NCBI RefSeq assembly: GCF_042453785.1
Contig: NC_091675.1
Coordinates: 2,182,501 to 2,246,500, forward strand
Length of the DNA stretch: 64,000 nt
Reading direction: 5' to 3'
DNA from: Malus domestica
Lineage: Eukaryota; Streptophyta; Magnoliopsida; Rosales; Rosaceae
Made by a program: the position numbers and the translations under genes. The notes beneath the pieces are model-generated. The model had not been told where the DNA came from, searched no databases, and was given only the letters and a program-made list of their open reading frames with translations. Position 1 is the first letter of the stretch; each line of letters opens with the position of its first letter. Positions 23,758 to 35,328 of the stretch are shown here, piece by piece.

Positions 23758-24151
23758 TATATATTGATACCCACGTAGGTACCCACATCAACTTAATAAA
23801 TTATTTTGTCACCTTTAATCGCAGCCATGCATGACAAACCATGCTTGCAATTTGTTTGTAGCGTATTTTTTATAGTGAGTGTTTGCTCTGAAAATTCAAA
23901 TTTAAACGCAGTTTAATTAGTATCAAATAAAATTCTATCTCGTTGAATAATCAACAAACTTAAACGCAGTTTACTCAGTATCAGATAAAATTATATCTCG
24001 TTGAATAATCAACAAACTTAAACGCAGTTTAATCAGTATCAGATAAAATTCTATCTCGTTGAATAATCCACAAACTTGTATCCATTAGCTTCTAGTCCAT
24101 ATACTTAATTTTCAGATTTTGGAGATATGTAAAGACTCAAACGTAATACAC
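22771..24151. repeat. Amplified promoter region of gene C
   Basis: The segment next to the start codon (with ACCATTAGAAAGCTGGAGA, GGGTGAAGGATTAAGTTGA and TTATCAGCGCCATA) appears four times: about 22783, 22886, 23522 and 23625. A second module (TACCCACATCAACTTAATAA ... CAGCCATGCATGAC) recurs around 23020, 23085, 23140 and 23775. A third (AAACGCAGTTTAATCAGTAT with ATCTCGTTGAATAATC) recurs from 23260 to 24070. CATA/TA microsatellites sit at about 22972-23004 and 23706-23762. The modules also occur once at 25620-25930. The array lies on the promoter side of the intact gene. Confidence 0.8.
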
Positions 24152-24154
24152 TAA

Positions 24155-25146
24155 GGGTGCGTTTGTTGCACCGGATTATCTCGGACTGGACTAGTTTCAG
24201 GGACTAAGCTAGACTGACTTAGATTAGACTAAGGTAGACTAACTTAGTGAAGCGTTTGGTGCGGTGTCGGACTAAAAAGCTGGACAATAACAAATATTTT
24301 TTTAATTCATATTTTATTAATATTTTATATTATTTAATACATATTTAGTATTATTTTATTACTACCACTATCTTTTTTTTTCATTCTAGAAATCACCCAT
24401 CCCCATTCCTGATTCTTTTCCGCTAATCTCCTCATTTCTTTCCAAGTTTGCTCCGTCCCTCTCCCTCTGTTTCTTCCTCTTTCTTCTTCGCCCCTCTCTC
24501 TCTCTCTTCATCTCCATCTTTTTCTTCCTATTTCTCTCTGCTCATCTCCCTCTTTTCTTCCTATTTTTTCTAGGACCCAATTGGCAAATCAGAACCCATT
24601 CAGAGTCTGGGTCATCTGGGTATTCATGGGTCTGCTTCTCCAGCGTCAATAGCAAAGGTCTGCGATCAGGGAGTCTGGACTAGGTGGAGTGTGAGCAGAG
24701 CTGCTAAGTGTTTCAGATGCACAATGATTTTGTATTTTTTTTTTCGCTTTTTTGTTATGAATTTTGGATTTGGATCTAGTTTTGAAAATGGAAATATTGC
24801 AGAAATTTTTGCCTTTTGTTTCCAATTTTGTGGGATCTGGATTTGAAAATGGTAGATGATAGGGGCGAAGCAAGGCAGAGTTTGTATATGGGACCTGGGT
24901 TCCACATCTTGCGAGCAACAAGTTGATGGGAGGGCGAAGCAAGGAGGAACGAAGCAGGAGGAGTTGGGCTTAGCAGTCCGGTCAATTTTGAGGGGTCTCG
25001 CTAAAACCCCTAGCGAACTACTTAGTCCCGTTTAGTCGGGGCGAGTGTCATTAAAACTTGTCCCAATTTGTATCAAACACGAGACTAGACTCCCACTTAG
25101 TCTAGTCCAGTTTAATGAATGCTAGTGAATGCAAACAAACACACCC
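24155..25146. mobile_element. Non-autonomous PIF/Harbinger element
   Basis: 992 bp flanked by TAA target duplications (24152-24154, 25147-25149). It has inverted ends GGGTGCGTTTGTTGC and, at the right, GCAAACAAACACACCC. Subterminal arrays repeat GGACTGGACTAG-like and AGACTAAG-like units. No transposase. Its first 130 bp resemble the left end of the complete Harbinger element at 25945, which could mobilise it. The interior is CT-rich with no gene. Confidence 0.82.
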
Positions 25147-25290
25147 TAAGAACATTCAACGTTCTTGATCTATCACAAAATAATTAGATAGTATTTACCT
25201 TTTATGAAATGAATGATTACTTCCCATGTCTGACAAGGCAGCATCGAGATTATAGCAGCATGAATTAGCCTAATGCCCTATGACTTATTA

Positions 25291-25510
25291 GGAGGCATAT
25301 TGTCTGCCCTTTTGATATGATGTCCTTCACATCCCCTCCTATTTGTACGGTCACGGATAAGCCACGTCAATATTTTATATTAATTTTTTTATAGAGATAA
25401 TAAGACAAAAAGTAATAGGAATATAAAATGTTGACATGACTTAACCGTGACCGTACAAATAGGAGGGAATGGGAAGGGCACCATAACAGGAAGTCAGACA
25501 ATATGCCTCC
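25291..25510. mobile_element. Mutator-type MITE, long palindrome
   Basis: 220 bp with inverted arms of roughly 90 bp each: GGAGGCATATTGTCTG at the left is mirrored by CAGACAATATGCCTCC-like sequence at the right, and CTCCTATTTGTACGGTCACG is mirrored inside. A perfect 9-bp target duplication GACTTATTA (25282-25290, 25511-25519) fits the Mutator superfamily. Non-coding. A diverged arm is also seen near 61205-61270. Confidence 0.85.
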
Positions 25511-25519
25511 GACTTATTA

Positions 25520-25941
25520 ATGGGTACTAGTTAAAGCATTTAATTTGATTTCATCTTATACTATCGTCACCATTACGAATCTCATCTCTACATTCTAATG
25601 ATATCAATTTAAACGAGTTTTTATAGGTACCTACGCTAACTTAATAAATTAATTTGTCACTTTTAACAGCAACCACGCATGACAAACTATGCGTGCAATT
25701 TGTCTGTAGCGTAATTTCCATAGTGAATGCTTGCTCTGACAATTCAAACTTAAACGCAATTTAATCAGTATTAGATAGAATTTTATCTCGTTGAATAATC
25801 AACAAACCTAAATGTAGTTTAGTTAGTATCAAATAAATTTTTATCTCGTTGAATAATCAACAAACTTGTATCCATTAGCTTTTAGTCAATATACTTAATT
25901 TTTATATTTTGGAGATATGTAAAGAGTCAAACCTAATACCC
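25520..25941. other. Second copy of the CYP82 upstream modules
   Basis: Contains a single copy of the AACTTAATAAATTA, GCAATTTGTCTGTAGCG and TATCTCGTTGAATAATC modules also found upstream of gene C. It therefore belongs to the same duplicated promoter block. No gene. Confidence 0.65.
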
Positions 25942-26571
25942 TAAGGGTGCGTTTGTTGCGCCGGACTGTCTCGGACTGGACTAGCTGCCGGGACTAAGCT
26001 GGACTGGCTTAGACTGGACTAAGCTGGACTAACTTAGTGAAGCGTTTGGTGCAGTCTCGGACTAAGAAGCAGGATAAGAAAAACAGTACTGTTCACCAGA
26101 TTTGTGTTTGCTTAGACTAGGACTACAAATTTTTGCCATTGTGTAATAGAGTAAAGCTACAAATCTCATGATATGGGTTAATTGGAGCATATTTTTACCA
26201 TGTATATTATGAATCTTAAAAAAAATTGACAATTGTTTTGTTTCTATTTCCTGCTAATAGAATTGGGTTTAATTTGCAAATGTAGCTTGATTTAAACTCT
26301 ATCACCCAACAGAAGAAAAATAATAGTGGCCAATACATGCAACTTCAACAAATACAAGTACATAAGATCTCCATAATTTAGAAAATCCTAGTTAACATTA
26401 GTTAACATTAGCCAAAATAGATCTCCATAATTTACAAAATGGCTAGTTAACATAAGCCAAAATACTAGTGCAAAGCTAAGTTATAAGTCATAACATAAGA
26501 TTGTATGATTAATAAAATACATCCATGTTAACGTTAATAAAATACATCCATGTTAACATTAGCCAAAATCC

Positions 26572-27562
26572 TCATCCGCTTGCGTTGTCGCTTAAAAGCC
26601 TTTGGACGAACACTTTCTTGAGTTCCGGTTTGATTGCCCTGAACACTCCCACATTTTTTGGTTTATCCAAAATAAGAGACAATGCATCAATTTGATCCAT
26701 AGGAGAGAGACCCATTGCTTCAAGTTCATTAGCTATGTCAGTATGATCTGCAGTACCTTGAACTAAAGCTTCAGTTACCATTTGCATCCTCTTCCCACTT
26801 TCAACATAAAAATCTTTCAGTCCACTGATAATTGCCTCGGTTCCATCACTTGAACTTCCCACAGCTCTTTTCCTCTTTCTTTGGCTATTTTCAGATGGGG
26901 TGCTTTGTTGGCTTTGTTGGTTCATTGAAGAAACAAAATTATCACCTCCAATATCACTTTCACCAACATGATCATGACTTTGTTCCTCCACCATTTGAGC
27001 AGGGGTTTCGGCTACATTACCCGTAGCCCGATCTTTTCCAAATATATATGCAAATCTATCAAACAATGGAAAAGGTTTGCTTCTCCATCCATCGGCTTCT
27101 TTATTTCTCTAAGATTATATCAACATAGCAAAACTAAAATTTAGCATGCGTAACAAATATAGCAGCAAGAATATAACTAATGCATAAATAAAATAGGATA
27201 TGAACCTGCACATAAGTTTGCCATGCGTCATCACTGTCAACTTCAACGCACTTTTTGACATCATTCCATGCAAATCCACTTGTGTTTATCATGTCAACGA
27301 CCATACTATATGTTTTTTTCCATTTCTTCAACTTGGACTCAATATGTGGATTTGCCTTTATATTTGAATGAGGACATAAAACATTGACAGCTTTTGCTAT
27401 TTCAACCAAAGTACCTTGTTTGAAAGCACCGGTGTCACACCGTTGCTTCCGAGCAACAAAATCCTCAAGAACTCCGAGTAATACTTCTTCCTCAAATGCT
27501 TCCCATTTACGCCTTCTTCCTTTTGGCTCTTGAGTAGCATTCAAAAAATTTTCGTTATCCAT
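26572..27562 (-). CDS. Harbinger MYB/SANT-like protein
   Basis: Two exons, 27562-27206 and 27108-26572, with a 97-bp GT-AG intron (CAG|GTTCAT, TTAG|AGAAAT). They encode about 297 residues. The N-terminal half is a Myb/SANT-like domain (RRKWEAFEEEVLLGVLEDFV, then ANPHIESKLKKWKKTYSMV, then SGFAWNDVKKCVEVD and DAWQTYVQ) that continues across the junction as KEADGWRSKPFPLFDRFAYIFG. A basic patch, QRKRKRAVG, is a likely nuclear signal. The C-terminus is helical (KPELKKVFVQRLL). In the rice Ping/mPing system the corresponding protein is needed with the transposase for excision. It also resembles domesticated L10-interacting MYB-like proteins, but the position inside the transposon argues for a transposon gene. 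Confidence 0.85.
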
Positions 27563-27742
27563 ACCTAAACAAAAAATATTTTAATGAAGGAAAATACCAT
27601 ACAAATAATCAATTTGCATAATATCCAATCAACTTGCATAATATCCAATTAATTTGCATACCATCCAATCATTGTGCTAATATCTAACAAATGCATGATA
27701 AAAAGGAATACTAAAATAAAATGTTATCATTAACACATATAG

Positions 27743-29123
27743 CTAGTTCGGTTGCTGGTTCCTAATTGCTCTCCACTCATTATACATTTCCTGAGCCATA
27801 TCATTCCTCATTGCAGTCCATTGGTCCGATGTTTGAACACTACCAACATATTCACCTTCTTCTGTATTTTGTCCATCTTCTATTATTGGCAAATTCTCCA
27901 TTGGATCTACAGACATCTCTTGCCTAATAAGATTGTGTAGTAGGCAACAAGCGGTAATTATTCGACCTTGTGTCCTTATCGGATAGAAAAATGGACTCCT
28001 TAGTATCGACCACCTTCCTTTTAGCAAGCCAAAACAGCGTTCAATTACATTCCTTGCCTTAGAATGCTTCATGTTAAAATATTCTTCCTTATTAGAAGGT
28101 GTTCGTCCCTCCCATTCAGATAAATGATAAGGTATTCCTCTATAGGGTGCAAGGAATCCTTCACCATTTGTATAACCACCATCTACAAGGTAATAACAAC
28201 CTAATGAAAAAAAAACAGACCTTATTAGTGTTTTGTAGTTGACAAACAGAACTAAACCTAACTTACAAAGTTGAGACTAAGTAATAGTCTTACCCGCTGG
28301 TACCTTAAAACCATTAGGCCTACTAATTGCATCATGTAGCACTCTAGAGTCTGATGCGGAACCCTCCCACCCCGGAAACACATATATGAACTGCATATCT
28401 CCTGAACACACACCTAACACATTAGTTGCGACTCGACCCTTTCTTGTTCGGTATCTTGGTTTGTCAATTTCAGGTACATGCACATCAATGTGTGTTCCAT
28501 CCAATGCTCCCAAGCAATTCTTAAAAATAAAAAATAAAAAAGTTTTTGTTAATTTATACAAAGGGAATGAAGAGTTAAAGCTTAGGGAAAATGACAAAAA
28601 TTTCTCATCATACCTTAAAACATCGCCACCTAGGATCTGTAGAATCAATAGGCACAGGCTGGGGGACTTTTAGTAGGATACCTTGTAATCGCAAAATTCC
28701 TTGCAATACGCTATTGAAATACCTACTTATAGTCTCTCCCGACCTATAAAATCTACCGCCAACACTACGATTCTTAGTATGATGTGCTAATATTTGTAAA
28801 GTCATACACACCTGTTCCTCTACAGACACCAAACCATCAGTTTTTACCCTCCCATCTTGACGAAGTAAGTCGCATAATATGCCAAAAGTCCTTCTATCCA
28901 TTCTCAATTCGTTGACACATTCAGTATCAGTATTCCCTATTATACCATTCAGATAACACAAACTAATCTCTCGTCTAATAAGTGAACGGTTAGTCAATGT
29001 GGGTCGTTCAACATGTCTCTGTTTGCCACGTAGCATCATCACCACAAGAATCGTACAAATACAAATTGTCTCCAAATAAGACATCTCTAACAATAAGATC
29101 AATAAAAGCTTCATTCGATCCAT
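27743..29123 (-). CDS. Harbinger DDE transposase
   Basis: Three exons, 29123-28614, 28519-28294 and 28200-27743, with GT-AG introns at AAG|GTATGA, TAAG|AATTGC, GCGG|GTAAGA and TTAG|GTTGTT. They give about 397 residues without a stop. The N-terminal region has a helix-turn-helix-like segment ([16 protein letters not shown], then [12 protein letters not shown]). The catalytic triad is visible: Asp in GALDGTH, Asp in [12 protein letters not shown] and Glu in [16 protein letters not shown]. It cuts and pastes elements at TAA/TTA targets. The start at 29123 is the first Met after a possible acceptor. A frame overlapping the first 40 residues ([17 protein letters not shown]) is an alternative N-terminus if another upstream exon exists. 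Confidence 0.88.
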
Positions 29124-29339
29124 ATCTATCCAAACAAAAAAAAAACAATAGTATGAGGATTGCTATCATTCCTAGGCATTGCATGTGAAGAGGGAAATTA
29201 AAGGACACCTGTAATGCAGTAGCCTTAGCCTTAGCCTTCTGTTTATGCTCATCTTCTCTGCAACAAACAACCACAAAAAATTGCAATTCAGCATCAACCC
29301 CACACCATACAAAACATTCACATTGTAATATCATGGTTA

Positions 29340-30840
29340 TAAACCAAGTACATACACACACACTCATGGACAAATGTGCAAAATACATATACATACTCAC
29401 ACTCACACTCACACTAACACACACACATGGACATACACACACACTGCACACACACTGCACACTGCATACATACTGCATACATACACACACACACACACTG
29501 CACACACACACACACACTGCATACATACATACACACACACTGCACACACACACACTGCATACACACACACACTGCACACACACTCACACTCACACACACT
29601 CACACTCACACTTACACTCACACTCACACACACTCACACTCACACTTACACTCACACTCACACACTGCACAGTCACACACACACACACACAGGGACAGAG
29701 TGCAACACACTCTTACCCTCACACACACACTCTGTTTTTATACTCACACACACACACACGCGCACACACACACACACACTGCATACACACACACTGCACA
29801 CACACTGCACACTGCATACATACTGCATACATACACACACACACACACTGCACACACACACACACACTGCATACATACATACACACACTGCATACACACA
29901 CACACTGCATACATACTCATACTCATACACACACTGCACACACTGCATACATACATACTCATACTCATACACACACTGCACACACACACACTGCATACAT
30001 ACACTACACACACACACACACACTGCATACATACTCATACACACACTGCACACACACACACACTGCATACATACCGCATACATACACACACACACACTGC
30101 ATACACACTCACACACACACTGCATACACACACACACTGCACACACACTGCACACTACATACATACACACACTGCATACATACTGCATACATACACACAC
30201 ACACACACTGCATACACACACACACTGCACACACACAGTGCATACACACACACACTGCATATACATACACACTGCAAACACAGTACATACATACACACAC
30301 TACATACACTACACACACACTACATACACTACACACACACACTGCATACATACACACTGCAAACACAGTACATACATACACACACTACATACACTACACA
30401 CACACACTGCATACACTACATACACACCCTGCAAGTACACACACACTGCATACACCCTGCATACATACACACTGCAAACACACTACACACACACACTGCA
30501 TACATACACACTGCAAACACTACACATATACACACACTACATACACTACACACACACTACACACACACTGTGCATACATACACACTGCAAACACATTACA
30601 TACACTACACACACACTGCATACATACACACTGCAAACACAGTACATACATACACACACTACATACACTACACACACACACACTACACTACATACACTAC
30701 ACACACACATTGCAAGTACACACACACTGCATACACCCTGCATACATACACACTGCAAACACAGTACATACATACACACACTACATACACTACACACACA
30801 CAGAGACACACACACATGCAGACACACACACACAAGCACA
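29340..30840. repeat. CA-rich satellite, 1.5 kb
   Basis: Nearly uninterrupted CA dinucleotide DNA with a higher-order pattern of CACACTGCATACATACACA-type units and ACTCACACTCACACTTACAC blocks. It lies within the Harbinger element between the transposase start and the right end. The very long reading frames on both strands, made of His-Thr or Val-Cys repeats, are a by-product of the low-complexity sequence and are not genes. Confidence 0.95.
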
Positions 30841-31483
30841 AAGTACTCCCATTGTTGAAACCCCAATTTTTAAAAATCGAAAACAACATGTGGGTAGGAC
30901 TTCCAAGTTTTACAACATTGACATCCTAAATTCCCAAGTTCCATCTCATCTTATGAAAAGCCCAAATCCTAATTTCAATTTCACCTAAATATCAAAACCC
31001 TAATTTATTCAAGTGCAGATCTCTATGATTCAAAAATTATCAAACCCAAAACAATCAAATCACATAAAACTCAGTAAAATTACCTTCTACAACACAAATA
31101 CATGCAATTAATAGAAGAATCGAAGTTTACCGTACAACTCAGATGAGGCGAGCAGATGCAGAGACAGGAAGGCGCTCAGAGGAGGGTGAGGAGGAAGAAG
31201 ATGAGAGAGCACGGCAACGAAAATGAGAGGGAACGTAGAGATGAGGACGAGGGAAGACAGGAGGAAGGGACGAAGGGACGAAGGGAAGGCAGAAACTCTC
31301 TCGGTTTGCTCTGGCTTACGAATCCGCTGGGTTTTGGGGTTGCTCGCGAAGACCACCTAAGGAGGTCTTTAGTCCGACCGAGTCCGGCTTAAGCTCATTA
31401 AAGCTAATCCGGTTGCACACCAAACACAGGACTATAGTCCTGTCCAGTCCAAACCTTGCTAATCCTGTCAAACAAACGTGCCC

Positions 31484-32147
31484 TAAGAACATTCAACGTT
31501 CTTGATTTATCACAAAGTAATTAGATAGTATTTATCTTTTATGAAGTACTTCCCATGCCTGACAAGGTAGCATCGAGATTATAACAGCATGAATTAGCCT
31601 CATGCCCTATGCTATGACTATCGGCCCTTATCGGTTAAGCAGTGGAGATTTTTATTTTTGGTGAAAAGTGATATTCATTAAAAACCCAAAACGGGGCCAT
31701 AAAAAGAAGAACAATACTTAGTTACTTAAAGATGAATAGAAATTCTTCTTCAAAATTTCTCAAAATTATTCTTTGTTAATTTATAGAATTTTGTGTATGC
31801 TATATAAGGGGTGGTGCTACCTGTTTGTCAAGCAGTTGACATCCATCGGTTTAGGGATGACAATTCTGCACATTATCATGTGTTGCCTCGGTATATATAA
31901 TGTCTCGGGTTTGGGACATTCCCGCACATGGTGCTGGCGACGGTGGCAGTCCCCCTCCGCCGCCGCCACCATGAGTGCGTTTTTTTTTTAAAATTAAATT
32001 TGTTTTCAAACAAAGCAAAATCTTTTCGTTTTCAAATTAAAAAAAAAAGAGGACAAAATGGTTTTAAGCGGGGTGGAAAAAACTTTTTAAAAAAGTAATC
32101 AAAACGGTATTGATAAAAGCATTACGTACCGTCTATGCATTTGCTAC
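31484..32147. other. Intergenic DNA between Harbinger and hAT elements
   Basis: 31484-31610 (AAGAACATTCAACGTTCTTG ... GACAAGGTAGCATCGAGA) matches 25147-25260, the right flank of the smaller Harbinger element. The rest includes a GCCGCCGCCACC run near 31960 and poly-A. No gene seen. Confidence 0.6.
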
Positions 32148-33186
32148 CAGGGCCGGCCCAGGCCCAGTGCAAGCAGGGTAACCGTCCGGGGCCCAAAAAA
32201 ATTAGGGGCACCAAAATTATTAAGGCGGTATATTTATATATGTTTTTATAAAAGTATAAATTTATAAAAATTGGTTCAAAGACATAGAAATTTAACTAGA
32301 AGTAGTGGTTTGTCATTTGAAAATAATGAGGAGGTCTTGGGTTCAAAACACCATGTGTGCTTATTTACTTTCCATTTTTTATAAATTTCTTTTCATAAGA
32401 GTATAAATTTATAAAATTTGGTTAAAGGATCAAGAAGTTTAATTATAAACAATGATTTTTTATGTTTAAAATTAACAAGAGGTCCTAAGTTCGAAATGTT
32501 TTTTATAAATTTCTTTTCATAAGGGTATAAATTTATAAAATTTGGTTAAAGGATCAAGAAGTTTAATTATAAACAATGATTTTTTATGTTTAAAATTAAC
32601 AAGAGGTTCTAAGTTCGAAATGTTATGTGCATGTTTATTCTTTTCAATTTTTACCAATTTTTGTTTGGTTGTTAATTTATTTTTAGGTACTATCTAGTAG
32701 CTATGTGAGTTGTTATTTTTAAATATTCGTTTTAATTCAAGATTAATCTTCAACAAAAAATAATACGTAGACCAAATTTGCAAATTATATGACATGTTAT
32801 CAAAATGTTTAATTTAGTGCCCATTCATTAATAATACATATCAATTAAAGACTCGAAAACATCATTATTTTTTAGTCCCATATTGACAAGGTTAGTAAAT
32901 AAGAAAAAAAAAACACCTCACAATTTATTCAAAAACACATTCAAAGTTCAGATGGAAAACAAAACTCATCATCTATCTACTTGTAGGCCCGAAGTTTTTT
33001 TTGTTTCCCTCTCTCAATACAAAATAAAGTAGTCTTTTTGTGTTTCTAAATTATTGAGTTTGAATTGTTTTTCTAAGTATAATTTTATCAATGTCTTACG
33101 TGTGAAAATAAATAATTTTCTTACATGAAGTTAGGGCACTTTTTTTTACGTCGCCCCGGGCCTCAAAAATCTCTTGACCGGCCATG
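32148..33186. mobile_element. Non-autonomous hAT transposon
   Basis: 1,039 bp with a perfect 8-bp target duplication TTTGCTAC (32140-32147 and 33187-33194). Termini are CAGGGCCGGCCC at the left and GACCGGCCATG at the right, typical of hAT. The interior is AT-rich and non-coding, with a direct repeat of about 120 bp (TAAATTTATAAAATTTGGTT ... AGTTCGAAATG) at 32402-32500 and 32525-32622. It needs a transposase from elsewhere. Confidence 0.88.
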
Positions 33187-33194
33187 TTTGCTAC

Positions 33195-33930
33195 AATAGA
33201 TTGACTAAACGATTTTAGTTTTAATATATTTTTTCCAGAGATGATCTTTACAGTGTGATTCATAGTATGAACGGTTCTAATCATAAGCACAGAGCTCTGT
33301 GATTAAAACATTAAGAATTTTGAGTAGGAATTCATACTCATATTCTTTTTCTTTAAGTAACCAAGTATTGTTCCAAGAATAAACAGCCAAAAAGACAAAA
33401 AAAAAAGTCAAGAAAAAGTGCCGTGCAAACTAGGCGACTGAATAGTAATACAAAACACCACCATCAGTTGAGATTAAAGATCCTTTCGTTATCTTCAATT
33501 TTTTCTTGTCCTCTAGTATGTAGTGGAAGAAAAAGCATACATCATGCTCATTAGTCAAAAGTGGAAGCTTTACTGTACTTAAGGATGGGCACGGTGTGGT
33601 TCTATCTTTAAATCGGAATCGAAATTGAAAAATATCAATGGTTCAGTTCGGTGTAGTTCCGTTTAAATTTATTAGTAAAATCGTATGGTTTGGTCTACAC
33701 TGGTTTCGATTCGATTCTTGCCGGTTTATGATTCCGAATACTATATTATTTGAACACCAAATCATCATGCATTCAAATACATCTTCTAAAACGGGTTATA
33801 TAAAGTTGCATACAACACACTTTTTAATGCAAATGTCTTTGGTAGTGGCATCAAGTCAACAAAAAGATACAACTAAAAGAAATATGCATTGGTTAGTCAG
33901 TCAACAAACAAAAAAAATGAAGAAGCAAAC
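33195..33930. other. Intergenic DNA with a duplicated CYP82 flank block
   Basis: 33355-33580 matches 40760-41000 closely (shared CAAGTATTGTTCCA, GATCCTTTCGTTATCTTC and AGTCAAAAGTGGAAGCTTTA) and in part 57870-57930. 33590-33760 is a diverged dispersed repeat (GGATGGGCACGGTGTGGTTC). No gene. Confidence 0.6.
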
Positions 33931-35328
33931 TGTAACGCCCCGACCCCAAATTAATTATTTTGGATAATAATTTTGATGATAGGCCCACTTTAAACTCTTG
34001 ATAATTTTTTATTCAAAGGTTAAGGTTGTTTGCTTTTAATTCCTTAATTCGACAAAATGGTCTAAACCATGATTCTCTCACCAAACATACCATTATTCAA
34101 TTATTTTACCAATTTATTCCCAATTTATTCTCTTAGAGCAAGACTCTAACTAAATATTAATTCTCGATTATTTAATCTTACTTATTTTATGGCTGCATCT
34201 AACGTCTCGTTAGACTGCCTACGTACCCTAAACAGAGATCAAGTCATTTGTAGTTCACAATTCATTCCATTTCTATTCCCAAAAATATTTCGGTATCGGC
34301 CTAATTCCATTTTAACTTCTACAATCAAATCGAATCAAAAGGTTATCAATTATGGATTCAAAACATCAAAATTTTCATGAAAAAGGCAGCGTCGGGCCAC
34401 TGGCCACGCACCACTGCGGGTGGTGGTCGGCCGCTCCGATTCGCCTGAAAATTTCACTATTTTAAAAAATTCCCAAATTTTGCAGGCAGGTAGAGTTCAA
34501 TGAGAGGAACAACTTTCATACCTGGGCCGAAGTCCAATTCGACCGGAAAACACCTCAATTCCACTAAAACCCGTTAGAAACCCTAGAATTTGGGTGACCT
34601 CGATCTATGTCCTCTGGTGCTCCGCCGCCCCATTCAAGACTTGGGACATGTTCCTGGGTTCACAAGGAGTCCATTGATAGTGGTGGTGGTCAGAGTTGGC
34701 TTCATAAAATGGCGGATCGCTGCCAAGGATCTTCGGCGTACCCCGCACCCACCTTGCAAATTTCACGGTTTTCATACCCTTTTCTCTCCATTTTTGGATG
34801 GATTGGGTAAAGGGAAAGTTATAGGATGATTTTTCCAAGATATAATGGACATGATTCATTGGAAAACCAACAAAAATCACCGAAGAAATGGGGAAAACGG
34901 GTCGGGTCACGTGGGTTGAAGAAACCCCGTTCCCTCCCCTTCATCTCTCCCTTTCTCCTTTTCCTCCCTTCCCCTTTTCTGATTGGGCAGTGCCCATTCC
35001 TCCCTCTACTCACTCTCCATGTGGCTTCACCAGACATATCTAAAGAGATCCAGATAATGGTCAAATGATCATTTCATCCCTGATTTTATTCGTTTATAAC
35101 TTCTTCGTTATAACTCCGTTTCACGAACGGTTTGCGCCTACGCGTTCGTGAGTTCGAGCCCTGTTCAAAAATATAATTTGTGACCTTGAAAAGTCTAGGA
35201 ATTATAAATAATTAATTCCCAAATTCCAAACTCCATAACTAGTTTAATAATATAAATTCTCAATTCTTTTCACATATTCATAATTTTGAATATTTCAATT
35301 CATATATTTAAGTTTTCAGGGTATTACA
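33931..35328. mobile_element. Solo LTR, 1.4 kb, gypsy-like
   Basis: Starts TGTAACGCCCCGACCCC and ends GGGTATTACA, with TG...CA ends characteristic of large plant gypsy LTRs. It is flanked by CAAAC (33926-33930) and CAAAT (35329-35333), a 5-bp target duplication with one mismatch. No internal region follows, so it is a solo LTR formed by recombination. Reading frames inside it (such as 34605-34910) are incidental. Confidence 0.7.

Larger units (their letters stand above)
25945..31483 (-). mobile_element. Complete PIF/Harbinger DNA transposon
   Basis: 5,539 bp, flanked by TAA target duplications (25942-25944 and 31484-31486). Termini are GGGTGCGTTTGTTGC and, at the right, CAAACAAACGTGCCC, with subterminal GGACTGGAC-like repeats. 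It carries the two genes that autonomous plant Harbingers need, a MYB/SANT-like DNA-binding protein (26572-27562) and a DDE transposase (27743-29123), both on the minus strand and both with intact frames when spliced. About 1.5 kb of CA-rich satellite lies between the transposase and the right end. It could be an autonomous, potentially active copy. Confidence 0.88.

Noticed and set aside
29333..30988. Reading frames of up to 551 codons on both strands
   Set aside because: They are translations of CA-repeat DNA (His-Thr or Val-Cys repeats) open in several frames at once; no gene.
34590..35068. Several overlapping 60-100 codon frames on both strands
   Set aside because: They lie within the 1.4-kb solo LTR and show no domain or consistent frame.
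35130..35165. tRNA B-box-like GAGTTCGAGCCC
   Set aside because: No A box at a suitable distance and no cloverleaf; it lies inside a solo LTR.
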